The notes below the pieces were generated by a model. It did not search any database, was not told the origin of the DNA, and saw only the letters and a program-made list of their open reading frames with translations. A stretch of 57,302 nt of DNA from Oehlia diaphana (Eukaryota; Glomeromycota; Glomeromycetes; Glomerales; Glomeraceae), in contig QZLH01000131.1 of NCBI GenBank assembly GCA_003833135.1, forward strand, positions 104,658 to 161,959, given 5' to 3'. Position 1 is the first letter of the stretch; every line of letters starts with the position of its first letter. Shown in pieces: positions 10,548 through 21,110 of the stretch. Position numbers and translations under genes: made by a program.

Positions 10548-11670
10548 CTAATAGCCAATTTCGAAATCAGCAAAAGGATAGTGAATAGTTTCCGATGGAA
10601 AGAGAAGATTATTCGTATAATTGTCGTTTTGAAATGTAGCTTCGAAATTTTCAAACTGTGGCTGAAGAATCAAATTATGTGTGTTGTCAGAAGAATCGTC
10701 TTGACCTAGAATCGAAATTTTCAAATTGAAATTATTATTTGCATGTTAGGCAGATTAAGACGTTGATAAAATGATGCATATGAAATATTATTTAAATTGA
10801 TTTACCCAAATAAAACAAATTCTCATTCTCTCCTATATTAATTGTTAAATATGCATTTTCAGGAATAGCTTCTAATTGAAGATTAATGTAATCTATGTAA
10901 CTATTTTGACCTGATGAATCTTCGAAAGATTCAAAATGAATAGTTTCTGGTTGAACATTTGCGCTATTGAACGAATTATCTTGATCTAAATATCAGAATT
11001 TTTCAAATTGAAAATTGTGTAAGACGAATTATTCTAAAAATATTATTATAGATTATTTAAACACACCTAAATTTTCATCATTATATACAGAATCAAAATA
11101 GTCAAAAGAAGGGTTTCGGATAAATTCATGTTGAAGAAAGTCATTAGGCGAATTATTTTTGTCAATTTCGAGATTTTCGAGATTTTCGGATTGAATAGCT
11201 TCTGGTTGAGGGGTTAAACTATTTATATCGTTTGGCGATTTATCTTGACCTTTTTCAAGTTCCGGTTGATCGTTATTTTTATTTGCATTTCCCTTAGGGC
11301 GGAAGGGAATGAAATCACGAACTTGTGGTTTTAATTTTTTATAATTTTGAAAAATTCTCTTATATTCATCTGTGACTTCGCTTGGTGAAGATCCCCAAAA
11401 TAATAAAGGTTTCTTAAAGGACTTTGAATTACTACGAAATTGCTTATTTGACTTTTTTGCTGCTTTGAATGCAGTTTGAAAATCAATCATAAATAGCATG
11501 TATGCATTAAGGATGTCTTTATAATTACGTTTAATATCACGTTCAATAATTTCTTCGGGGGAGGAAATTTTAATACTCAAATAACTTCGAGTTTCCAGAT
11601 CAAGAGCAAGAACGTGTAACCTATTTGAAGGTTCGGTCCTATCTAAAAGAATTTTTACTTTTGATAGCAT
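10548..11670 (-). CDS. A4: family-A HMG-box-like protein with repeat exons
   Basis: Three exons (11670-11067, 10985-10806, 10705-10548; introns 81 and 100 bp, both phase 1) encode 313 residues. The N-cap (SKVKILLDRTEPSNRLHVLAL) and HMG-like core (NAYMLFMIDF ... LFWGSSPSEVTDEYKR) are very close to A1. Exon 2 (180 nt, symmetric 1-1) holds VQPETIHFESFEDSSGQNS and exon 3 holds QPQFENFEATFQNDN, so each exon carries one tail repeat. The exon ends read NLG or YLG, as in A3. A TATATAAATA box lies at 11725-11734 (minus). The gene is solitary: no B partner was found on its upstream side. Confidence 0.7.
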
Positions 11671-12738
11671 AGTTGATCATCAGTAAAACGGATAATAAAC
11701 GCAACGTATTTTGAGAAATCGGGGTATTTATATAATGATTCAGTATCACGTTTTTTAAATCACTAATACTAACTAATTTGGACAAGACATTGTTATTAGT
11801 TTGAATAATGTGTGACAACCTGCTTGGTGACGCAAGTGTTTCTCACGTGTATATCTGACAATTTGGCAAATGTATCGTTCTTGTACCATCAGGTGCTATT
11901 TTCTTCTACCACCTTACTGTAAAAATATATTATGCGGTGAAGATCGACATGCATATGGTAGAAGAAGATAGTATTTGCGACAATTTGTATGTAATAATGT
12001 AATAGTATAATGTTAATAATCTTAAATTTTTTTCAAAATGCCCGTTTGGATATTATTGTGATTTATTTTAGTTTTAATATCGAACTTTTACAGCGCTTTG
12101 ATCTACGAAAACTATTATTTAAGAATATTAGTGACCCCCATATGATATTGACATGACAATCTTGATTTTTTAATGTTGTATTTGATATTGTATTTTTTTT
12201 TTTTTTTGATATTGTTTGCAATAATAATATAAATATATCTTTCATTTTATATATTCTTTTCTATTAATAGACTATTATTTCAAACATCATGAAATCACAT
12301 GATAATATTTGCACTTACGGTTAATAATATTATCCAATTCTGTATTCTGATCGGTTAAATTTATATACAGTATGTTTTAGCAAATACAATCAATAAAATG
12401 TAATTGGTTAAACATGTATATTCGAACAAAATTTTACTTAATCCATTTAATAAAGTTAGTTTTTTTCTAAATAAAAACGCGAAAATTAATTTTTTTTTTC
12501 TTTAAAAAATAAAAAAAATTCTATAATAAAAAAATAAGACAAGAAAAATCTTGTGTATAACATATATCTACTGATCTATAGCATAAGCATAAGTTAAGGA
12601 ACATACAAAATAAAAAAAAACACACGGAGAAGAATAAAACATAAATTAAACCATAAATAAAACAAATAAAAAACATAATTAAAAATACATAAAGTACATA
12701 AATAAAATTTTAAACATATAATAAACGATCTAATTAAT
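11671..12738. other. intergenic upstream of A4
   Basis: TATATAAATA (minus, 11725-11734) is 55 bp from the A4 ATG, and CACGTG lies at 11844-11849. No divergent gene is visible. The rest is A/T-rich simple sequence, especially 12480-12720. Confidence 0.5.
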
Positions 12739-13304
12739 CTAGTGAATTAATAATTTTATAAATACTAATTTTTTATTCGAAATTACTTCACACAAAATTA
12801 AATAAACTTTTTGCTTTTTCGGTAAAATCTTCAAAATAGTCTTTGATGTATTTATTCTTTTATCAAAAAAGATTTCAATTTCAGGTTTGAAATAAACTTT
12901 CATAGCAAAATTCATCCCTATCAAATAAGCATCTAATTAGTTTTTTTTTTTTAAAAAAAAAAAAGGTAAAAAAAGAAAATTTCTCCATAAATACCTAAAT
13001 TATTAATTTGCGTTGCATTAAAAAACAGTGAAGCAAGTTCATTGTATTTTATGCGAACTTCTCTATCTGCATTATTCCAAGCCTTGATAATTTCTGACTT
13101 AAATTTTTCAATAGATTTTTTTTGTGAGTAATTCTTCGTTGCTTCTGCATAATGATCGTAAAAGAGAGAGAGTGGGTTCAAATTTTTTGGGGTGTACTTT
13201 TTCATTTTAATTTGGAGTTCCCACATTAAAAACTCATAATTTGGTTTTAAAACTATGATTTGTTTTTCAGACGTGTCCTTTTTAAAGTTATAAAAACACT
13301 GCAT
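12739..13304 (-). CDS. B3: family-B HMG-box-like protein, 167 aa
   Basis: Two exons (13304-12995 and 12932-12739; 62-bp intron) join in phase. The protein has the B start (DTSEKQIIVLKPNYEFLMW), then the core (LSLFYDHYAEA ... EIIKAWNNADREVRIKYNEL), the clearest HMG-like version of the three. Exon 2 adds a Lys/Ile/Val-rich tail (AYLIGMNFAMKVYFKPEIE). I take the ATG at 13304; a longer frame at 13313 would begin with GTG. The upstream side is a long polypyrimidine tract on the coding strand with no clear TATA box, unlike its relatives. It is divergent from A5, 957 bp apart. Confidence 0.65.
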
Positions 13305-14261
13305 TTTTATCACGTCAAATTATAAAAAAGAAAAAAAGAAAAAAAAAGAAAAAAATTATTTTCAGTCTGATAAGATGCAGAAAGGAATGTAAAAAGGAAC
13401 TGAAGAAAACGGAAAAAAAAATATCGTATTTATTTGCAAATTGACACTGCCGCAGAAATTGCGTAATATCACATGGGAGTGAGAATTTTTTGATTCACTA
13501 GATTTAACTGTCACACCGAATGTATAATATAAATAGTTATAATATAGTACTTATTGTGATAATTAATGCGGTGAATTTACTGTCTTTTAATATTCTAACA
13601 AGTTTATAACGGAAGTTTTTTTTTATCAAAAGTTATTGTTATTTGGTGTTACTGGGGGTAGTCGTACTAGGAATCTCAAGGTATTAAGAAAATGATTAAT
13701 TTAACTAATGTCTTGAGCTCAAATTTTGGATAAGTTTTTGTCGATCTGTTTATTACGAAAACACTTTTTTTCGCGGCCTTTTAAAGGATGCAAAGTACGT
13801 GTTTCTTGCATTTTCTTCTTTATACTCCGAAAATACAACGTGGTTTAAGATTAAAATATCATTTACCTGTTATGAAGGTGTATTATTGTGCTTTACATAA
13901 ACATAACTCTTCACGTGAACATGCATAAATTTTTAATTTAATGATTCCAAAAACGAAATTCATAATCTTTTTAATGATTTAGGAAAAGTTTATAGAGAGG
14001 ACAAAAATACATACAATATACGAACAGCTTATAAATTTGGTTTGATGTTTTAAAAAAGAATCTTTTTTCATGAGAAATTCTACAAAATCATTTGTGTTAC
14101 TGGAAGTAGTCGTACTAAATTTCAAGGTATTATAAAAATTTGATTTTATTAATTGTCTTGAAATATATTAATTTGGTTAATAAGTTTCAGATCATTTTTG
14201 ATAAGTTGCCGATCTTTTGTATATAAATACGCACCATCCACAAAAAATTTTCTCTCCCAAA
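13305..14261. promoter_or_regulatory. bidirectional intergenic region B3/A5 with duplicated segment
   Basis: Direct repeats at about 13645-13745 and 14093-14190 share GTGTTACTGG..GTAGTCGTACTA, CAAGGTATTA and an AATGTCTTGA-like phrase. CACGTG lies at 13912-13917. A TATATAAATA box (14220-14229) is 42 bp before the A5 ATG. Confidence 0.6.
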
Positions 14262-14723
14262 ATGCTTAAAATGCAAGAAACAAACGAAGTGTACCTTATT
14301 TCCGAAATTTCTTGCGTCATTGTTCTTACAGAATCTGATAAATACCACAAGATTAAAGTATCAACTGCTCAAGAGATAATTGATCGAAGTATCAAACGAA
14401 AATATAAACGTCCTTTAAAAAATTCGTATATGATTTTTATGATTGATTGTAGCGAGGCATTCAAAGTTAAAAAAAAAAGAAGGAAAGAAAATCGTGAAAA
14501 TTATTTTTCATCACTTTGGAAAATCGCCTCGGAAAAAGTTAAAGACGAATATACAAAAATTTTTGAGGATTATAAGAGACTAAGACCAAATGTTATTGCA
14601 TTTCGACAAGCCGATGAAGGTTCATCAAATCAACCATCTGATAATACAAATGACCTTGATGAAGAATATAAACGTTTGTTCGATGAATTTATTGATATAC
14701 CCATCACCGAACGAAAAATGTGA
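14262..14723 (+). CDS. A5: short family-A HMG-box-like protein, 153 aa
   Basis: The frame opens further upstream on a TTG codon, but the first ATG (14262, context CCCAAA) sits 42 bp after a perfect TATATAAATA box, so I use that start. The N-cap is degenerate. The HMG-like core is well kept: RKYKRPLKNSYMIFMIDC ... SLWKIASEKVKDEYTK, with a very basic insert KKKRRKENRE. The tail is only about 40 residues and lacks the QPE repeats. It is divergently paired with B3. Confidence 0.68.
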   Translation: MLKMQETNEVYLISEISCVIVLTESDKYHKIKVSTAQEIIDRSIKRKYKRPLKNSYMIFMIDCSEAFKVKKKRRKENRENYFSSLWKIASEKVKDEYTKIFEDYKRLRPNVIAFRQADEGSSNQPSDNTNDLDEEYKRLFDEFIDIPITERKM

Positions 14724-14792
14724 AATGTGATCTTAAATTGATCTTAAATTCTAGCAATATTTATTAGGAAATTTTTATATTTCACACAGTTA

Positions 14793-15129
14793 GGCCGGAC
14801 CAATTTGATTTTCTGTTTAACATAACCCTTCCCCTCGAAAAATTTAAATAGACACCAAAAAAAAAACAAAATTTTATGTTTTTTTTAAATCCCTCCCCCC
14901 CCCAAAAATTTTTGTTTTCGTATAGATATTAAAAAAAATTTTTTATATAATCCCCCCATGGAAATCTAATTTTTAGATTTTTTATTACTTTTTCCTTCCC
15001 TCCTCTCTTATTTTCAAAATTTTAATAGTAAAATAATTTAAAAATTTGTAAATTATTTTTTGCCCCCTCCCCTCCCTCTCTTTTTTCAATAAAATCTCTT
15101 GTTAAACAGAAAATCCAATTGGTCTGGCC
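14793..15129. mobile_element. Harbinger/Tourist-like MITE, about 337 bp
   Basis: Ends GGCCGGACCAATTTGATTTT and, reverse-complemented, GGCCAGACCAATTGGATTTT pair as terminal inverted repeats of about 32 bp (to CTGTTTAAC). Both sides are flanked by TTA, a 3-bp duplication typical of PIF/Harbinger. The interior is non-coding with C-rich tracts. Confidence 0.7.
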
Positions 15130-15176
15130 TTAGATTTTCTCATAAAAAACACTATTTATCACATTATTAGCAGACC

Positions 15177-15207
15177 GAGTATATATATATATATATGTAT
15201 GTATATA

Positions 15208-15240
<33 letters not shown>

Positions 15241-15243
15241 TAC
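15177..15243. repeat. AT/GTAT microsatellite
   Basis: Interrupted (AT)n with GTATGTAT steps. No other feature is seen from 15244 to about 16540 apart from AT-rich sequence. Confidence 0.85.
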
Positions 15244-16542
15244 ATGAAATTAATCGTTTAGCAGCTTCCATTTCGCCTGCGATGGAAATTTACCCAAATC
15301 ATCATTTACCGAAAACATACAATATTATATTTAAATAAATATAAATTATTATTTTTTTTTCCTCTAAACATTTAATTTGCAATAAAATTTAATAAATAAA
15401 ATATAATATATCATATTTAATTTTTATTTTACATAATGGGAAAAAAAAAATTTTAAATTTCAAATTTTAAATGCTAAATGAGTGTATACGTCAAATAAAC
15501 AATTTCCTGTATATACTTATTTCTTTAATATTTTCCAAATTTATAACATTTTAACCATTGGGATATTTAAATGCAATAACTATTTATAGTGTATAAACAT
15601 AAAGATGCATCATTTCAAATTATGGGTACATCTTTATTCATAAAGTTCTCTCCAGATATTTCAATCCCAAAACAAGCTCATTTTTTATGTTGTAGGCTTG
15701 ACTTGTAGCATAATAAATAATATCAACTGTTCATACAAACAAAATAACAGGTTACAAAATAACGATATATAATAAAACAGTAGTTGTTCAATGCACTGAC
15801 ATTTCGGACAAGAGAAATGGCCTTATATCATGTTGCATATTTCATTAAATATTTATATAATTAACCAAAACTACGATAAAAATTAAGTACGTTTGATAGG
15901 TGATTATCATTCCCTACAAACAAATATTAGATGAATTTCATAATATTGCCATATTTGAAAATCAAAAACAAATCCTCAGCGAAAGGATTATTCATGATTT
16001 GAACCATACAATTTTTCCTTCCTCTAGTCAAACCAGTTTCAAACAATGGATTATTTATATGAAGTTTCCATGAATTTATCCACCTTTACGACTCCCGTAG
16101 TCCTGTTGACCAGATCTTTGGGCTACCGTTGTACGTAATATGTTTTTAATTGAACATGCATCATTTGAAATGCTCGTCGAGTATTTGAAGGATTTAGAGA
16201 ACGTTTTCCTGGTTGCGCTTTAGAAATAGCCAGTAGTTTTCTATTGTCGACCCAATTATTTGAATTCACATGTAGTGGGGAATAAATTCATAATTTATTA
16301 GGTTAGAACTATTTTTTTTTAAAAAAAAAAAAATAATGAAATTACGCAATATAATAAAAAATTTATGCGGATAAAAATCTGAATAACTCAATAACTATAA
16401 ATGCTAAGAGGCTGAAATTTTATTTATAAAAAGTTCATAATATACTTTTTTAAATATTAAATTTGAGAATGTCAAAATGTCACCAGTGGTGATTGTCACA
16501 GCTGATGATTATATGACTAATATTAAATTAAACAATTAATTA

Positions 16543-17500
16543 TAGTCAACTCTCCATAAATGCACCCTCTTTGGGACCGGTACAAGTGTGCATTTATAGA
16601 ATTGTCACGTAATTTATTTATATAATGATTTTAACGATTACTATATTTATTTATTATTAAGAAATCCGAAAATCAATACAGAAATAAACCTATCTAAAAT
16701 ATTTATCTATACCATTGAATTAATTTGTTCCCTTTAATAAATTTCTCAATTTTATCCATTAATTTCATATAACCACTTGCATTCTCTTGTTGAATTAAAA
16801 ATGTATGATCAGTTTTAAGCTTTTTAATGTTTCATTAATGCAAATATTTTCTACATCGGTACTATCGTCTACTTCATCTGGATGATCTGCATCTGACCCA
16901 CTTTTAAATAATCTCACAATCTCTGAAATAATTTGATCAGGAATCAAATAAACTATGTCTTCATCAGGAATAGTTAAAAATTCCTTTACTTGCATTCTGT
17001 TGCGAAGATTAAGAGATTCAATTGCTTTACTAAGCTCATCATCAATATCATCTTCATAAATGTCATCCAGAGGAAAAGTATTGGGAAGAATTTCAGTTTG
17101 ATTCCAGTAATTTTGAATAGTATTGGCCGAATAATGTATTGGATTGCTTGTAAAACATTCATTTTTAAATTTTGTACAAGCTGGCCTGCTTCAACTTGCT
17201 CTAACATCCACCTAAAATAATAAAAGTTCAGTAATTGATTTATGAAAATAATAAAATAATAAATTAAAAATTTATAATAACCTAATATGATAATGCCAAT
17301 AATCTTTTTTAAAAGCCATAATTATTTCAGCATCCATTGATTGAAGTTTTGATGTTGTGTTAGGAGGTAAAAAATAAATATCAACATATAAAAGAGTTAG
17401 ATTTTCTAGAAAAATTATTAAGTAGTAATAATCCTCCATATTTTTTGCCAACTTGATGATCAAATTCCTGAAGCTTTTCTTCCATCAATCTAAAAAAGAT
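16543..17500 (-). mobile_element. relic of a pogo/Tigger-type transposon (C-terminal transposase)
   Basis: On the minus strand the translation reads FLPPNTTSKLQSMDAEIIMAFKK, then, after a GT..AG intron at about 17282-17215, WMLEQVEAGQLVQNLKMNVLQAIQYIIR. After a frameshift it continues NTIQNYWNQTEILPNTFPLDD and TIPDEDIVYLIPDQII, and after a second frameshift TDHTFLIQQENASGYMK. This is the C-terminal part of a DDE_1/CENP-B-like transposase. GTCAACTCTCCATAAATG at about 16543 looks like the terminal inverted repeat. The N-terminal HTH half and the other TIR are not found, so the element is truncated and dead. Confidence 0.7.
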
Positions 17501-17999
17501 TTCTATAGTGCTAAAATCTATACTTAATAATTATATGATTTTGTTTCAATTTTCTAAACTGATTCTATATTATATGATCTGAAATTCAACCAATAAAAAT
17601 TTCTTGTATAAAGTACTAAATAAATGCAGTTTTTGAAATTTTTTTATTATAAACAATATAAAATATAAGAAAATATGAATTTAAGCAATAAAAATATAGT
17701 TACTATTTTATAAAGTTATATATTGATAAAAATTTTTTTTTTAAAAAAAATTACAATCAATCCAGATTATGATAATTCAGGTTGCCAAAATAAAAAGGTT
17801 ATTGCAAAATGGTAAAAATAATTTTAACAATTTCGACATGATAAAATTTACTAATTTCGTTAATTCAGGCTGGCATCATTATAATGTATAGAATCAGCCA
17901 ACCATAAAGGATCCTCTCCAAGTTGTTCCTGAAATAAAAATACAAATCAAGCCACCCTATATGATGAAAATGGTAAAACCATGAGTTTGAGTTGGTAGA
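17501..17999. other. AT-rich spacer
   Basis: No gene recognised. Short ORFs here are antisense shadows or AT-rich chance frames. Confidence 0.5.
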
Positions 18000-18009
18000 G
18001 AAACTACTT

Positions 18010-18440
18010 AAAGAAAAGAAGATCAAAGGATATAATCTCATATCCATCTGATGGCACTCCTGGCATATTTCTATTATCGCGTATCTCCCCATCACACTGC
18101 CCATTATGTGATCGGAAACATACCAGCAAGAAAGTTGGGAGGGAGTAAACCCTCATTAAAGCTTGCCTCCGGAGAAACAGATTCATTAATTCCTGTTAAA
18201 TTAAACCGACTCAGAATTTCAGACCCAAATGACCATTTTGTATGGGACGACTTATTAGTTATGTATAATTCATGTAAAAAATATTCTTATGTTGAAGTTT
18301 ATGAAGAAACCAGGCTACAGTTGCCTGTATTCAGAAAGGAGATACAACAACATGGGTATTTAAGCCTAGTGAGAATGGCATAGATTTAATGACCATCTTA
18401 AAGACCTCATAACAAATGGGAGGGTGGTTATAGAACGAAA
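18010..18440 (+). pseudogene. decayed primase-like gene fragment
   Basis: Two frames must be combined. The first reads DGTPGIFLLSRISPSHCPLC then DRKHT, a CPxC-type Zn-ribbon segment I associate with viral/mobile-element-type primases common in Rhizophagus. The second, open from 18051 to 18383, reads RISDPNDHFVWDDLLVMYNS..KKYSYVEVYE, then after another shift TTWVFKPSENG. Frameshifts make it non-functional. Recognition is from memory of the family and was not searched. This fragment opens the block of higher GC. Confidence 0.35.
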
Positions 18441-18684
18441 AGGTATCGATCCAGGGTGATATTACTCCTTTATCTTCATACTTGCGTCGAAGTACCTCTT
18501 CCCTATCAATCTTTCTCGCACTGTCATATCCATATATTCATGAGGATTTTCTTCACCCTCTTTTGCATAATCACATTCATGCATCCATTTCTATTCTGTC
18601 GCGGTAAGTAGGCTCAGATTTTTTTCCTCTCTCTACAAAATCCATAACGAAACGTTGAGTAACGTATTGCTATTTTTTTTTTAG

Positions 18685-18899
18685 TCAGCACTCGGCAGTC
18701 AGATTCCGGTAAGATTTTATTTTTAATTTTTTTGTTTTAACTATTTCTTCCAACGAGCGGTTTTTAAATCATTTTCTTTGTTTTTTTTTTAGACGGCTCT
18801 TTCGAATTTCTTTGGAGACGATATTCTGGTAAGTTTAAGTTTTTTTTTATCTGTTTCTTCCGTCTTTTAACGAACGGTCTCTAATATTTCGTTTCTTAG
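18685..18899 (+). other. micro-exon-like array: two tiny exons between duplicated introns
   Basis: A 24-nt segment (18685-18708) and a 36-nt segment (18793-18828) are each bounded by a pyrimidine-rich ..TTTTAG acceptor and a GTAAG donor. The following introns are similar (TTTCTTCC, then AACGAGCGGT or AACGAACGGT). Both segments are multiples of 3. No intact host gene was found. Confidence 0.4.
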
Positions 18900-18929
18900 G
18901 ATTGGGCTCGACAAGTTCAAGTTTCGCAA

Positions 18930-19110
18930 CTGTATGTTCGATAGTTTAAGGATGTTCAACTTCGGCTTTAGTTTCGGACTTCACAACTGCAGATTTAGCA
19001 GGCTCATCTACGACAGAATCGGAAGTATTGTCGCCTGGGCATGTTTTCTTGATTTCATCAGTACTAGATGCGTCCGATGCTGGTTTAAGCGTTGATCTGA
19101 AACTTTGAAA
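18930..19110 (-). pseudogene. low-complexity coding-like remnant
   Basis: The minus strand translates without stop as STLKPASDASSTDEIKKTCP then GDNTSDSVVDEPAKSAVVKS, a Ser/Lys/Glu-rich stretch of about 50 residues. No start, ends or homologue recognised. From 19110 to 19960 no feature can be supported. Confidence 0.25.
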
Positions 19111-19959
19111 ATGGGAACCCTGCGATCTTGTTATCGGGTTAGTTAGCTTAGGGCGTTTTAGAGAATTCTTCGAAATCTCCTAGGCCAGATTCACGGAGCT
19201 TGGCTATAATTTGAAGCGGTCAAGAATATAATGCCACTCTCTCTTCCCACTTCCTGCTTACCTGCGCTCAATATTTTTCTCCAATATTTTCTTACCGAAA
19301 ATGTTACTTGAAAATTTTTCTTACCGCTACTACCACACCATTCGATATAATTCATTACAACTTGCCCTAAAGCATATTGAAAGTTGAATGTTTGCTGGGA
19401 TTGTCTACTTTATCCTCAGCTGGGTAAATTCCAAATGGTTTGAAACAAACTTTCTTTTTTAAAAAGATTAATTTTCATTTTTTTTTTGTTTAGAATTGGA
19501 ATTCTGAAGTAGTTTCAACCGATTTTCTTTATTACTTTTTTATGAAGGAGTAACAGTCAATTATAAATCGAATCGGGTTAGGTAGTTGGTCTCGCATTGT
19601 TTCTACTTTCATTTTAGTTACAGGAATTTTTCTTGGACTCCATTCTGATAATCATGGCTATGAAGGTATGACATGACTAGTACTTCTGGTGCACCAGGAT
19701 GGACAACCGGTCAAAATATGGTATATTATCTCTACAATGTGCGGATACGTCAAAAAAAACTGTTCACGTATCTTTCTATTTTCAGTGGAGCATCATGATT
19801 ACTCGTAACTATAAACGCAGAGAAATCATGTATTTTTAAGGCCGATGAGGAGTGGGAAAAGGTTATTAACACGCTCCAGAAAACGGTAGGTATGGTAAAG
19901 GCAAATAGAGGAGGCCTCCCATTATAATTTGAAAAATAACTAGGCTAATATATCCAACC

Positions 19960-21110
19960 AGGTAATAACTCTGGCTCTCTGGCTACTAAAGTAACTGTTC
20001 AAAGATCCCGAAAGCCAAAGACCAACGACTTCGTCTCCGCTTTAGGGATGGTCTTAGAGAAGTACAATTTGTCAGTCGACTCCACCCCGGAGCAATTAAG
20101 CGAACATGCTAAGTTGGAACTTTTCTTCCCGATTGGAAAGCCCGCAAGTGCATTAAAGACGCCCTTAGAAGATGCTCATTCAGAAAGGAGCAGATAAAAG
20201 CTTTCGTACCGGACGAAGAGAAGGAGAAGCTCACTATCGAGGAAAGGGCGAAATATTGCGTTGAAACTGCCGATAAATACATCATCCACCTCCATACACT
20301 CGATTTGGGCCCAAAAAGTTACGATGAAATGAAATAGTCGCTAGGGCTCCCGCTAATCACTATTTCGCATAAAATTAGCAGAAGCTGGGGCGAGCCTGAA
20401 GTTATCAACACCTATGCCAAAGACCCACAGGTCATACAGGCTTCCAATAAAATCCAGAAAAGCGGATTGAGAAACGATTGATTAAATCGGCGAAAATTCA
20501 ACCACATTTCTCCATGAAGAAGGAGCTTAAAAGGATTGAGAACATCGACACTACTAAACCTCCCTCTATGCAGATGTAATGATAATGCTGAGTGTAAGGA
20601 CCGCAGAAGTCATGACTCTCCGGATTTTCCATTATGAACCCGAATCCCCAAATCCGCCAGAATGGTATAAAGAAGGGTATTCTTGGTATTGCACAGGATA
20701 TATCAAGAATAGAGGAGAAAAGAAGGAAAATCCTAAGCTGCAGACCATTCCTTTCAATGGAGAAGAATCTGAAACGCGCAAGAGACTTGCTTACCTGGAT
20801 ACAAGATGCCATTAAGGCTGGAAGGTTGCGTGATCCTGTCTTAGTGAAAGTGGGAAGCGTAGTACAAAGCCATTTAGCACCTTTCTAAGACCCATAAGAC
20901 TCTTCCGAAAGATCTAGGGACATAGGAGCTAAACATGCTTCCAGGATTATGCAACCCACAATATCTTAGCCTTCTTACAAGAATTGCATTGAGGCAAGAA
21001 TCGGACAGATTAGATGCGGGAAATAGGCGAAACAGACTCGGAAGACTCTGACCCAGATCCTGATTCCGATTATGACTCTGAGACGGAGACCGCGGAAAAT
21101 AAAAATTGCT
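19960..21110 (+). pseudogene. decayed tyrosine-recombinase-like gene
   Basis: Several frames carry continuous coding-like text: KVTVQRSRKPKTNDFVSALG with SVDSTPEQLSEHAKLELFFP (about 20000-20140), EEKEKLTIEERAKYCVETAD (about 20220), ITISHKISRSWGEPEVINTY (about 20360), then MIMLSVRTAEVMTLRI (20579 on) followed by WYCTGYIKNRG, and finally GAKHASRIM (His at 20934). The R..E...LRI segment followed by a tG.iKn strand and an HxxR (KHASR) matches box I and box II of tyrosine recombinases. At least four frameshifts or stops separate the pieces. An acidic DSDPDPDSDYDSETE tail follows (about 21040-21090). Possibly Crypton-like; unsearched. Confidence 0.4.

Noticed and set aside
12063..12245. 60-codon minus ORF near a poly-A/T run
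   Set aside because: Depends on a homopolymer tract and has no family resemblance.
13305..13313. GTG start for B3
   Set aside because: GTG initiation is not expected in a nuclear gene; ATG at 13304 is in frame.
14217..14261. Upstream extension of A5
   Set aside because: It starts with TTG and would overlap the TATA box; the ATG at 14262 is preferred.
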